A DNA stretch of 64,000 nt, taken from contig LNKV01000013.1 of assembly GCA_001465935.1 (NCBI GenBank), forward strand, positions 558,001 through 622,000. The letters are read 5' to 3'. Below are positions 33,909 to 45,892 of the stretch, one piece after another. The notes under the pieces were generated by a model. The model saw only the letters and a list, made by a program, of their open reading frames with translations, was not told the origin of the DNA and did no database searches. The translations under genes were made by a program, and so were the position numbers. This DNA is from Clarireedia homoeocarpa (lineage: Eukaryota > Ascomycota > Leotiomycetes > Helotiales > Rutstroemiaceae). The first letter of the stretch is position 1. Each line of letters starts with the position of its first letter.

Positions 33909-36381
33909 TCATGAGCTTGTTTGTCTTCGGGCGGTCATGACTTTTACAGGTATAAAGGTATCGACGGGTATTCCATGCTGATGCAGAATAGCTTGTACGC
34001 AAGGCCACTCCGCTGCGCTTTCAGTATTATATTCACAACGGTCCATGGTAGCTGGGAAATAGATAGGCAAGTCAAAATCAATCCCTGGGATTAATTGCTG
34101 GACAGGCTCCACGAGCCATGAACCCGGTGTGGATCGCTGAGAGTATGATGCATTTGCTTCCAAGATCATACTTTCGAGTCCCCGTGCACTGTCCATTCCC
34201 AACGAGAGCGCTAATTTCATCACTGCTAGGTCCCAATCGGGGTCTTTCGTAGAGTGCAGATAGTCGCCTTGACAAAGGCCTTGAATAAACTCCTTTCGAC
34301 ATTCGTCCCGCGACATATACTGTATGCCTCCAAACAGCTGTGGGATTCCGGCATATGTCGCATCATCCAGTGAAGCTTGAATCTTGTTTTCTGCCCAACC
34401 TGCATTCAAGAGAGCATCATGAAGGAACTGAAATGTATTGGATTTGATAGCAAATTCCATGGGCTGTAGAGCATAATGTAGCTGTTTAACCAACTTAAAA
34501 TGAGTCGGACCGCGCAAGTAATTTGTATAATAGCCATGGTTGATAAGAATGGTGATTCTTGTCTGACAGCACTGAATCAGATCGCCCCGGGTAGTCTTTG
34601 CACATAGACCCAGAAGTCGGGCAATTAGACACTGACCAATCAGGCCATAGTCATCACTGATAACAGGCCAATATGGGTAATTCTGTGTGACCGCAAGAAG
34701 CAGGCCTGAGCCACTAGCATCCTCTAACATATGGCGAGTGTTCTCGAAAAAGTAAATCCCATCATACATCTCCATAAATCTGTTTTTTAGGTCAAAAAGA
34801 TGTCCATCTCGGGCTTCGACGAACCTATGAATGGGAGAATCATCATTGGCTTCCGCATCGAGGTAGAGCCGTGGTTGAATATCTTCCCAAAATTCTGCCG
34901 GACAATACTGTTCAAGAAGTCGGAGTTTGGCAACTTGAATATCCTCCCAGTGGCGATCCATCCAGTTGCGATCCGGGTGGTCTATTTGATGCCGTGGGCT
35001 TAAAAGACTACTAACCCATCTTGATTTTTCCGAACTCGGAGGTGCTACCTTTAACAGATACTCAAGCATATCTAATAGCTTTTGATTGACTTCAGCCCCT
35101 GGCTCGCAAAAATAATTGAGCCATAATATTCTTTCTAACACTGTGTCCTCGCTACCCTATTCATAAACAAATCGATCTCGCGGAGACGCTAGGCCATTCA
35201 CGAAAAGTCTTCTCATCTCGCAGAGATCCAAAGTAATTATAGCTTGATATAGAGGCGAAGATCTTGACACAGTATTATAAGTAGTCAAAGTCCTCGTCGC
35301 GTAAGGACTAAATGCTTCTCGCAGTATTCGAAGTGATGTGGTCCGTTGGCTCAAAGGAAACCTGAGCCGGATATGTGTTTCAGTTGTGATAGCTGAAGTG
35401 ATGCAATGCGTGCCCTGACTACCATTCATTGTATCGAAAGCTTCGAAAGTCGTAACTTCAACATCAAGGAAGAGCACTTTATGAACAGTCCGGGATATGC
35501 GTCGTCTGCAGGTGCCTTTCCTGCCACAAGCCAAGACGTTGGAACTAGGTGGAACATTCGTATATGTAGTGCCCTGGTCGAATGATTGTGATGATTTTGT
35601 GCCGTCACGATGCTCTACCAGAGACCGAAATCCTCTGCGTTGCATCAAGCTCGCAAGTTCAGGAACGAAAATTTGAGGGTCAAGGGCTTGCTTAAGGCTG
35701 TGGATGTCTTGAAGCATTTGTTTTATATTGGATGATATGGCCATGGTTTCCGAATTAGATTGATCCATCGTACGAGACATATCTCGCAGTTCCATATGAG
35801 CCTGTTCAACGACTACCTCTGTGCGGGCGGATGACTTAGAGACAGTTTGGAGCACGTGATTTGCAGTGGTGAGCGTCTCGTTGGTTTTGTTTTGTATCGT
35901 ACTTAAACGACATCAGCCTCAGAAGCTGTCCTAGGGCAATATACACATACGCAAGGATACTATCATTTATCATGAGAACTTGCGTTTTTACACGCTCCAG
36001 GTGCAATAGTTGAGAGCTTAAAGCCTTCTTCTTAGTTGCGTATTCCACCTTCGTCCACCATCTAGACGACCTCGCGCTACCCAGCTTCGTTGAGTATTCA
36101 TTGAGTTCTGCTATCATGCCATCGACAATGCCAAGGCATTGTTTGATTGTTGGTTCATGATTCACAATGACCAGTCCTTGCGGAAGTCCGTTCAGGCGAT
36201 CTGAGGTGTCCTGTACGACATCTGATAAGGTGTTGAGCTGGGTGGCAAGGGAGAGAATTTCCGTCGGTGCTTTTTTGACATCCTTATAGAAGTCTTTTAG
36301 ATATAGACACCCTGAAAGAAGTTGACCAGTGAGACCGATCAAGCCTGCTACGCTAGCAGAAACGCTCAAAGGATCTGCCAT
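33909..36381 (-). pseudogene. Helo-like N-terminal-domain protein, interrupted by an in-frame TAG
   Basis: Two exons, complement(join(33909..35901,35951..36381)), with a 49-base intron (GTATGT ... GTTTAAG) that joins INDSILA to TIQNKTNETL. The N-terminus MADPLSVSASVAGLIGLTGQ then LLSGCLYLKDFYKDVKKAP is the fungal Helo-like domain found at the front of NLR/STAND and ankyrin proteins linked to cell death and self/non-self recognition. A helical region and a basic patch (GRKGTCRRRISRT) follow. At codon 392 (35157-35159) a TAG interrupts the frame, between ASPRDRFVYE and GSEDTVLERILW. The frame then stays open for another 415 codons, with no other break. It could be a recent nonsense mutation, a sequencing error, readthrough, or the end of a minimal 45-base intron (35157-35201, donor GTGAAT, no good branch site). 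The long C-terminal part is helical and unassigned; no NACHT P-loop seen. Confidence 0.65.
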
Positions 36382-37242
36382 GGTGAGAGTGCGATCGAGA
36401 TGTAGTAAGGAGGTGACTTGTAATGATGACAAGGCGACGTCCTGTTACATATACCTGCGGCTCATGGAGTCGCAACATTCGAGAGATGCGGCGCAGTCTT
36501 GTCAAACATCGAAGCCTTCCATTTTCTATGTGTACAAAAACCAATGCCACATTGCTGCAGTCAGCTCTCCATGGTGGCTGGGGGCCATCCACTCATATTC
36601 ATTTATTCGATCATTCAAGCACACCTTCCTGAAATCATACCTTACATTGTAAACAGGCTTATGAAGACTACCAAATTGCGCAAGCTCACTTCGCCAATAG
36701 ACAGGCCTCTTACGTATCTCTACAATTGAAAGCACTTGCGACTAGTTAGCCTGGTAGTCTGGCAGCTGTGCATTTGTATACTTGCCATAGTCTCAGATAT
36801 TGATAAGCACCCAACCAGCTACCCTATAGGCAGAAAGGCCCTGGACAGTTTGTTTCGAATCACGCTCACCTATCGTGTAACAAGATGGTCTATCGAAACC
36901 GAAGCTCAGGGGGCGTGGAAGTAGATAGCCGATATCATACCACAATATGTCTAAACTGGCAAAGGCATTAAATGAAATAAGATCGTACCAGATGTGTCAA
37001 AAAACCCAGCGCAGGAGCGCAAAAATTGTCCCAAACCAGAGTATCGACTGGTTGTGATATTTTGGTGAAATCTGCCAGCCTTTTTACGTCGGAGAGCTAA
37101 GGGGAACCAGAACCGCCGGATCAAAGTTTTTCCGACCCGACCCGAACTCGAAGCAATCCCCGGATTTTCGTGGACCTTAAACAACAAGAAACTTTCCTCC
37201 TCACATCAGAACGACTACTCCGAACTTACCCAAACTTCCAAA
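36382..37242. promoter_or_regulatory. Divergent region between the Helo-like gene and ERG26
   Basis: 861 bases between two start codons on opposite strands, so both promoters are here. Open frames at 36329-36735 overlap on several phases and have no domain. No convincing sterol-regulatory element was found upstream of ERG26. Confidence 0.4.
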
Positions 37243-38463
37243 ATGGCACAAACACAAAAGCCATCCTTAGGTAAAGTTCTCGTAATCGGTGGATGTGGCT
37301 TCCTCGGCCACCACATTGTCTCCCTCCTCCACGACTCCTACAGCTGTCAAATATCCGTTCTCGACCTCCGCACCACACGTAACCGACATTCTTCTTCTTC
37401 AATTAGCTACCATGATGGCGACATCACCTCATCTTCTGCTCTTCTCACTATTTTCAATGAAATAAAGCCAGATGTAGTAATTCACACCGCTTCGCCGGTA
37501 GCTATCAATGGCACGAATGACCTTTTCTATAAAGTCAATGTTGATGGGACGAAATGCGTTATTGAGGCTTGTCAAAAGACTGGAGTGAAGGCTTTGGTTT
37601 ATACTAGTAGTGCGAGTGTTATTAGTGATAATGTGTCAGATTTGGTTAATGCGGATGAGAGATGGCCTATTATACCACCTAGTAAACAAGAGGAGTATTA
37701 CTCCACTACCAAGGTATGTCATCTTCCTTCTTTGCTCTTCCCTCCTCTTTCTTCTTCCTCCCTATCTATCTCCCACCACTTTCCTCTCTAGATCTATCAG
37801 CCTAACAACCCTTTCCAGGCCGAAGCAGAATCCCTCGTGCTCGCAGCAAACCGCGCTCCCTCCTTCCCAACCCTCCTCACCGCCGCTATCCGCCCTTCAG
37901 GCATCTTTGGCCCCGGCGATGTGCAACTCATTCCCTCGCTCCTCAATGCCTACTACACCTCTAAAGACGGGTTCCAACTAGGCGATAACACCAACCTCTT
38001 TGACTTCACCTACGTTCTCAACGTCGCACACGCGCATCTTCTTTGCGCGCGAGCCCTCCTCTCCACCTCCAGCACAACTACTATCCCACTCGACCACGAG
38101 CGCGTCGACGGAGAAGCTTTCCTCATCACAAACTGTTCCCCAGTGCCCTTCTGGGACTTCGTGCGCGAAGTCTGGAAAGCGGCAGGAAGTACAAAGGGCA
38201 CTGAACACGTGTGGGTTATAGGCAAAGAGTTTGGGCTGGGGTTAGCAGGTGTAGTGGAATGGGTGGGCTGGGTGTTGGGCAGGAAAATGAAGTTGACGAA
38301 GAGTCAGGTGCGGTTCAGTAGTATGACGAGGTATTTTGATGTCGGAAAGGCGAAGAGAAGGTTAGGTTACAAGCCGATCGTACAGTTGGAGGATGGAATT
38401 AAGATATCTGTTGGATGGTTTGAAGAGGAGAGGAGGAAGGAGGGGGAGAAGAAGAGGTTATGA
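37243..38463 (+). CDS. ERG26: Sterol-4-alpha-carboxylate 3-dehydrogenase (decarboxylating)
   Basis: Two exons, join(37243..37713,37819..38463), 371 residues. The 105-base intron (GTATGT ... TTTCCAG) falls right after the catalytic lysine codon. The N-terminal Rossmann motif is VIGGCGFLGHHIVSLL (GxxGxxG, residues about 14-29). The YxxxK pair is Tyr153 and Lys157 in EEYYSTTKAEAE, and the upstream Ser is in YTSSASVI, as in extended SDR/3-beta-HSD enzymes. AAIRPSGIFGPGD is the usual conserved segment after the catalytic site. Erg26 acts at the ER with Erg25 and Erg27 to remove the C-4 methyl groups of sterol intermediates: it oxidises the 3-hydroxyl with NAD+ and releases CO2. A hydrophobic stretch (GLAGVVEWVGWVLG) near residue 300 probably contacts the membrane. 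The tail is strongly basic/acidic. Confidence 0.92.
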
Positions 38464-39316
38464 GTCTTGGTGGAATGTTGGTAATTGGTGATAAAAGGGA
38501 GTGATAGAAGAAAGTTATTGGGATTTTAATGATCACTGTGGTGATGCCACAGCAGATTTTTTATTCACTTCACATACATTCAAAACTTTTAATTACCTAG
38601 AATGATGAATAGATACCCGTGCGGTGCTTGCTTGATTCAATACTCCAACATATACTCTGAAGAAACTGTAAATGAATGTCGTGCCAGACGTGAAGGAAGC
38701 CAACTTCGTTCTTCCCAGCTTTGAAAAGGCTTCTTCACTCATCATAGCACAACATAACAAAACTACACGAATCCACTCACAATCCAATTCACTTCACAAC
38801 TCCCAATAAGTAATCAAACAATCAACCGTCAAAAAAAGATACTAATGGCCCATGACCACAAATGTATTGATTGGTATGGCGAATATAGAGTAAGTAGGTA
38901 AGTAGGTAGGTAGTTATTCAATTCAAGTGATTTCAAATCATAAAAAGACCCCCAACCCAACGTATCAATCAACCAACCAATCACCCAACCAAACCAACCA
39001 ACCAAGCCTAATCTTTGTAGGCAAGGCAAAAAATGGTTGTGTATGACTTGCTCTCTTTGACATTCGCGTACGCCTCCACTCCCACCATGATCGACTGGCA
39101 TGCGGTCAACGCACCTGCTATTGCACTCCCACCGCACCAAATATCGTCCTGGCCCGAAAGAATATACGTAATGCATTAAGAGGGGGTGTCTTGTTCTTCT
39201 TGCTTTTTGTGTTGTATTTTGTTGTGTTTGTGTATTATATTTCTCCCGGCTCAGAGATGAATCCATCCACCGTATCTCGCATATTGAAGAGAGCACTGTG
39301 GCTCTCATGTCGTATC
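38464..39316. other. Convergent intergenic region
   Basis: Between the 3' ends of ERG26 (+) and LRG1 (-). It has GTAG/GTAAGTAG repeats at about 38890-38915 and an ACCAACC-type repeat at about 38970-39006. No gene seen. Confidence 0.5.
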
Positions 39317-42300
39317 TCAACCAGCACCCGTCACTCCCACCGATCCATTTGGCGGTGGCCTTCCCCATCCTGAGTGTCGATATTCTCGCCTCGAATGATC
39401 ATGACTATCTGGCGTTCTATTTTGCGCCTCTCGAAAGGCGGCTGGATGTTCTAGATCTTGTCCTTGCCACTGCTGAGGGGGTGTATTCTGATTTTGAGGA
39501 CCTGCAGCGGCCGTTGGTGGATCCTGTACATGTCTAACGCTGCTCTCCTTTTGCCATGGGGGATGAGCAGGGTCGACATCAACACGTGTCACTGCTGGAG
39601 TTACCGGCTTTCCATTGCCATCTCGACTCCCAGATCCATCGCTCGTTTCGACTTGATGTTTCGCTCCACCAGTTGAACTGATATCCCCATAGCGTTTGAG
39701 GATTTCTTTTGTTGTGATGTCGCTTGAGTTATTAAAGAGTACTGGATCATTCAATATTGATAGAAGGTCCTCGGGTACCTATTTGTTAGTCAGCATGTGG
39801 CATGGTAAATGTTGAGAAGTTTACTCACTTCACACATTTGTTCATTACACTCAATGAGAGTGTGTACAACCTCAATCGCAAGGAAGTTGTCATCGACCGG
39901 ACCTTTGGCGTTGGTGTAGAGGATGTTAGGTGAGATGACGGTAGCAAGATTGTGCGTGTCCATCTTTGACCCCGATTCTTCATCGATTTGATGGAATGAC
40001 GCCACCCAATTGAAGAAGGAACATAGAATCTCAAGGCAGTCGCGGTGAGCTTTTGGAAGCAGACAGCAAGTAAGATGTAAAACCCGACGCCTCCTATCTT
40101 CGTCGGCTATTTTCTGTGAGGCGATGAATAATTTGTGCAGTTTGAAGGTCAACAATGGATCCGGTAAGTCTCTGAGATATTTCTTCAAAAGAGCCGCGAC
40201 CTGAACAACATTCTGCCGACTAAGGTCCACAGCATCACATCCATGGGCATCGATTTCTGCTAATGTCTCGTTCAACTTCCTGATGTTTCCGTTCTTTCTG
40301 AAAACACCCTCTACTGAGAGATCCATCTTTCTCATTGCAGCGATTGCATCATCGACAATGGCAGGAATCTTCAGGGCTCCAGGGCCAACACCATCAGTAG
40401 ACTCGGCACCATCTCTTTCAATGATGACTTCGAGTGGTACACCGAAGACTCCCTTCTTCTTGACTCCTTTTTTGTTTCCTTCGTTCTTGAATGCTTTACC
40501 CATCTTGTTCCAGAAAGTAGGCTTTCTGGTCTCAATTAAGTTAAGCAGTTCTTCCATCGTGAAATGACCTTCAAGTAATGGCTGCATAGCGATAACTGCG
40601 ACATGGCGCACAATAAAGTACTCCAAGGCTGATAGTTCAGAGAAGTACCTCTTACCTTCTCGCCTCTGTGAATGTTGTACCGACTGATCAAGCTCATTAC
40701 CAGCCGAGAAAGTTCGCTGATGGCCATTGACAAGTTTTGGCTCAGTGATAGATGTTCGGAACAGCTCATGACGAGCATGCTTGTAAGCATTCGGTCTTTG
40801 TTCTTTGGCTTGTTCTGCTGCCACAATTCGTGGGATATCATCCAATGTCAAAGCATCCTGATGTCCAAACATCAATTCTGTTCTTGATTGTCCATCTCCA
40901 TCACGGTCTTCTACGATTTGGAACTCGTTGTTCCTTGAACCTGATTCATCAGCACCGGCAGAGCCTGGCCTAATGCTCTTGCCCTCAGGACCATCCATTA
41001 TCCGCGATGTTCTTGCTTTCTTGATAGTAGAAGACAAATGTTTGTCCATACGCGTGCTTCGTAACCGCCGTACATCATTCAAAGTATTTTCATACGATGA
41101 TTCACGTGGGGTTTCATCCATCGGGCCTCCATATGACTTTGACCGATTGTCAGACCTTAAGAGAGGAGGATCATCCTGCGCAGGTATTTTGTGGCCTTCA
41201 CTAGAGTTATAGCCATTCAAATTGGGGTCATCGGAAGTATGTGGTAGTGTGCCGGTGGTGCGTAGTATTTCGAGTAACCGAGCTAAGGCCACTCGTAGGA
41301 GGAAGACGTATTGTTGTAGCCTGGAAACTTTCTCAAATCCTGAAAGCACACTAGAACTCTGCTCTGCGCAGTCCTTACAGTACATTCGAGCCTCCTCATC
41401 ATTAAATCTGACATCTTGAACGTCGTTGCTGAGCTCGCGTTCACAATTGCTACATTTTAGACATGCCAAATGCCATCTCCTTTCCTCAAGGCGTGCGCAT
41501 TCATCCTCGATGGGTTTGTGACAAGCAATACAAGAGTCAGAATTTGCTGCCGAAAGTCCAGGAGTTCCTGTGGTAGCCTCTAATGATCTGTTATCGTTTT
41601 TTACCGAATCCATGTCGCCCAAGTCATTCAAGAACTGATGAAGTCCTTCTGGGTCTTTCTGCTCTCTCTCTACCTTAAGTGCACCCTGCAAACAAATGCG
41701 TATCAAGAGTTTCAAGTAATGAGCCAAACCTGTTACGAGCGCAAGAAGTTCTTGTGTAACGCCAAGCTTTCGTACTCCTGTTTCTTGAGTTTTAGAAAGG
41801 AGGGAGAAAAATGCTACAATCTTCTTGCATAGAAGTTTAGCTTCGCGTGAATACGACAACCCTGGAGTAATTAGCAACTGGCTACCATCCCGATGACTGG
41901 ACACGTACCCTTTGATCCTTGCTGCGTCATCAAGCCATCCAGCTTGTCGGCAGAACAGAACAGAATATCGACATGCCAAATGAATTTCTTCGCAACCATT
42001 ACACCATCCATGTAGGCACCGTTACTCACATGAAGAAGCATGTCGGAGATACAAGCTGCTGAGGATTCCTCGAACGTTGATAGGACGCTCCATATTCGAT
42101 AGACTTTTTCCTCCATTCTCTCTTCCTCCATGCGCACCGCGTTTCGACCTTCTTCATTCATATCATCCTCCATTTGCGGTACAACCTCTTGTACATCTTG
42201 CGGCGATGCCAGCCTCACATTCCAAAATTTGTGTATCATGTAGCACTCAGGATGCCAGTGTTGGTTCTGACCGTTCCGGAAAATTTCAACGAATTGTTTC

Positions 42301-43054
42301 AAGATGGCGGTCTGGCATCCATTACATCGCTGTGCGAACCGAGTCGAATAATGGTAATGACAGTATACCTGTCCATCGTGCTCGTAATAACTATCTTGAG
42401 CGCCAAATACTGTCGGACATACTGAACAGGTGAAATGGTCGATGTGATACTTTCGTTCGAGGGCAGTTATATAGGATCCACGAAGTGCGCCATTACATTG
42501 ATGGCATATCAGATCTAGTCGTCGAAAGTAATCTGTTTCGCAGAGAGGGTATTGTCCTTCCCCGTTTTCTTCGTCCACCGGAAAGAACTTCGACGCGACT
42601 ATTTGACCACAGTCCTGTGAATACCCTAGTCAGAACATGTACCTGCAAACCAGGGGGAGGGGGTTATCAAGGAGCATACCCGACATCTGAAGCAATCCAG
42701 ATGGAATGTACCACCAAGCGCACGAACGAATTGACCCGTTAAAGGTTCACCGCACTTCTTACAGATTCGCAAGCTTCCACTCCCTGTCCTATTATTCCGC
42801 GTCCTTGATCGTGTGCGCTCACCACTCGTTTTACGATTACCATCCCGTGGTCCTTCTCTGTCCCGTCCGCTCGCGCTTCCTGCAGGTGATGGCATTCGAT
42901 CTTCCGACGAGTATGCGCCATTTGGCCTTTGCAGATGTTGATCTTGCGTCGCCATATTTCGATCCGAATGATATCTTCCTGCATCGTCAGAATGCGACGA
43001 AGGACCATGATGCTCCCCTTCAACATAGGGGCCTCCCTCCGATTGAGGACCCAT
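39317..43054 (-). CDS. LRG1: LIM-domain Rho GTPase-activating protein
   Basis: Four exons, complement(join(39317..39778,39829..41861,41909..42614,42680..43054)), 1191 residues. LIM1 (from about residue 97) starts ICKKCGEPLTGQFVRALGG and continues over the first splice into FRCRDCGQIVASKFFPVD. LIM2 (about 162-225) reads CHQCNGALRGSYITALERKY and ends RCNGC. LIM3 (about 470-525) starts CIACHKPIEDECARLEERRW. The RhoGAP domain (about 828-1035) begins FGVPLEVI and contains VEGVFRKNGNIRKLNE, whose Arg in GVFR is the catalytic arginine finger, then KYLRDLPDPLLTF. Three LIMs plus C-terminal RhoGAP is the Lrg1 plan. Yeast Lrg1 and Neurospora LRG-1 act on Rho1 to control glucan synthesis, tip growth and septation, and sit at the cell cortex. 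The last 150 residues are disordered and Pro/Gln-rich. All splice signals are good. Confidence 0.92.
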
Positions 43055-45084
43055 TATTTCGCTGATCAGCCGTTGTTACCCACTATCTCCAGACCTTGTA
43101 AACCCCCTATTATAGCGACGAGATTGTGTGAAGGGGATGCTTAAACCGAGCACTTCGAATCGCGTTCGCCAGTGTGGTAGATTGTATTTGATTTGGATGT
43201 TATCGTAGTCCTTGCAGAATTATTCACACTTATACCGTTGGGGTTGAATTGCTTGAGAATCTGACGTTTGTCGACTCGCAAGGGTTCAACTCAATTGACC
43301 TCCGCATGTGCGAAATGTTGGCGACTCAAAGATCAAAAATCATACAGGCTGCAGAACCTGAAACGAGCACCATGGAACAAAAATGATGTAGTTCGCGACC
43401 TTCCACCTCCCTTTTCCCTCTTGTATATTGAACCGTTCTATTAAAATATGTATCAATCCGAGATAATCCAAACTTTGGAAGATATTTAACCCGAGTCCTG
43501 TGATCGATACAGTGTTGAAATCGCGTATAATAAATCTTCTAAAAACTTGGAAAAAAACTGGATGAATGGGTTCGAGGGGAGTCGGCGGCGGTGTGTATAG
43601 GGTATAACTTCTTGGGAAGGATGTCGCAGAGAAGAGTTCGAGAAGTTAACGGCTCGGCAGTGGATTCGAAAGGTGGAATCGCGACCGGAGGAAATGGCGC
43701 AGCTCTTGAAGGTCTTGTGAATACTTTTGGTGTTTTCTATGAATCCTCCTAATAGATAAGTCTTGCATGTACGTCGGCAGCAGTAGGTCGTGGTGTAGGT
43801 GCTGTGTAAATCGGTAGGAAACGGTTTCTACATTAATGAACGTGGGTTATGGTAAGTTGTATTCGAATTGTGAAGAGAACGAAAGTGAGGATATTAATTT
43901 GAATTTGATTTGATCTGTATTGCTTTTTTCTTTTTCCTTTTTCGAAAGACGATGCGAATGTTGTGAAGTAGAGTAGAGGAGAGGATTTTGAGAGGAAATG
44001 GAAATGGATTGGGGAGCCAATTTCATATGGATGCTTTGCTTCACCAGTTTTAGGAGTGATGTTTTGGAGGTACCAAAGGACCAAGCTTTTGGTATTTTAA
44101 ACATTGTCGCCTTATATATATGGCATCAACAGGCTAAGATCAGGGCATCAATAATTTGTTTCTTCCAAAATTTATCTTTCTTCAACGTCCAAAAATGTAT
44201 GCCATGATATTTCTTTCCGTGTCATTCTTATTTACCTTGATTCAATAGACCTCTAGGATCCCTCAATCCGTACCAGTACAACATAAGTCAAAGGGAGATT
44301 GGAACTCCAAGCAGCAAGAAAACTAGGTCCGTCCCTGGTAATTGGGAGAGAGGGTGGAGGGTCAAGACATTCATGGATCATTCGGTTTTCGAAGCCGACT
44401 ATTTCGAGTCACAAATTACATCTAAATTTATTATTGATTAATTGGCTGATTGAAAGACCCCTTCAACTGGTGGCCCCATTGATGTTCCTGGGGTAGATTT
44501 GATTCGATATCGTCGTGGAAGACATTCCATAGTTCTAGTATCCCAGAAGCAGCATTCCTTATAATTTTCTAGAACCAACGAGTTCCGCATAAAGATGTCG
44601 ATTGTGACCGGCTGACACGCAGGAAGGTGTGGCTGAACCGCAGAATCCAGATCTGCCGGTACAGTACAGCTTTACAACTCTATCTACCGGTAGATAAGAT
44701 TCATACTGCATTCTGTGTCAGTTAGCTGTTGGCTGCTATCAAAAGGCGAGGGTGGGGCATTGGCCCCCTTTTTATCGACTTCATCAAATTCGACCCCATG
44801 CGGAAAACTACACCCGTAGCGACTCACCTATTTAAAAACTGCTGGGAGATGAAGAAGTTTCTAAGATACAGTATTCTGGGTGTTCTTCCTTGACGTGATC
44901 TCAGAATAATTAAGCTTATATGGGATGTGTTCCCTGGTAGTTCCACCTTACTACTGTAATGCAACACTGAATCTGAGAGAAATCCACGAACGTCCTCGCC
45001 AATCAAAGTTATCCTTACGCACAAGTAAACTTGCAAGTACAATACATATGTGGAGAATATTCAAGGTGAAAACTAGCCACACCG
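43055..45084. other. 2 kb upstream of LRG1, no gene recognised
   Basis: Contains the LRG1 promoter and leader (long leaders are common for polarity genes). Two overlapping minus-strand frames at 43833-44104 in different phases and plus frames at 43998-44496 have no domain and look like chance. Nothing else seen. Confidence 0.45.
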
Positions 45085-45892
45085 TATAGCTTCTTAGAAC
45101 ATCGAAAAGTTTCGATATCACCTTTTCCATGTATCGAGTTCCGACGAGAATACTGCCATCCTCCTTGAACTCTTCCTCGTCGCCGAAGTCATCACTCTCC
45201 GGATCCAAACACATTTAAGAAAGTCTAATGACTTTCGCGTACTTATCGCCCATGATCTGTAGAGTTTACGAACGAGCGAGCGATAGCAAGTGCTCCTTGC
45301 TTGACTTTTGCATGAATGAGTGTGGTGGCCTCTGCGGAGGGAAATCTGGTGGTAACTGAGGAGCAGAGAATCAGGGGTGGTTTGTCTTCTGCGTTATGGT
45401 GGACAACGCTTTCCCAGAAGCCAATTTCAAGAAGACACTCTAAATTTGCTGCACGACATAGTCGTCTCGAGGGCAGGATCCTCGTTCCCACAGAGAGCGA
45501 TACACATTGTTTTCCGACTAGGTTCTCCAAACTGTTACGACCGCCCTACTCTCTTCGAAATCCTCAAACCCAAAACATATATTGCGGGTGATTGCACGTC
45601 ACAGCCATGTGGAAGCTGGTTATGGACTTGGGACGAAGATTTTTGTGGACGGTGCTGAAGATATGAACACGCCCAGTAGCGTAGACTACTACTGCATATG
45701 GGGTCTTCGAAAGAAGTGGAGGCGCGTGCTAACACCGCAAAGGAAATATCGCAAACTTTTTAGGTTAGAGAGCGTCGGTAGCACTGTGAAGACTAGGGTG
45801 AAGTCAGCAAGCAACTCAGCCTCTAATCCATTTTTATCTCTGGTAAATCGATTGTGATAGAGAAGCTCAAAAGTACCTCCCCTCATCATGTT
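45085..45892 (-). pseudogene. Decayed kinase-like gene of the fungal prion-inhibition (HeLo-associated) family
   Basis: Conserved pieces of one protein appear in order on the minus strand but in changing frames. They are VFTVLPTLSNLKSLRYFL (about 45793), TVHKNLRPKSITSF (about 45655, the kinase HRD-like VHKNIRPE motif), PAIYVLGLRISK (about 45588), NNVYRSLWERGSCPRDDYVV (about 45510), LLEIGFWESVV (about 45440), MGDKYAKVIRLS (45253) and, after an in-frame TAA, MCLDPESDDFGDEEEFKEDG then VGTRYMEKVISKL (from 45214). Together they match the C-terminal lobe of the fungal kinase-like proteins that often carry an N-terminal prion-inhibition/HeLo domain. At least five frame changes and several stops mean it cannot be translated. 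The N-terminal region is missing or unrecognisable. The family match is from memory of its motif order. Confidence 0.65.
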
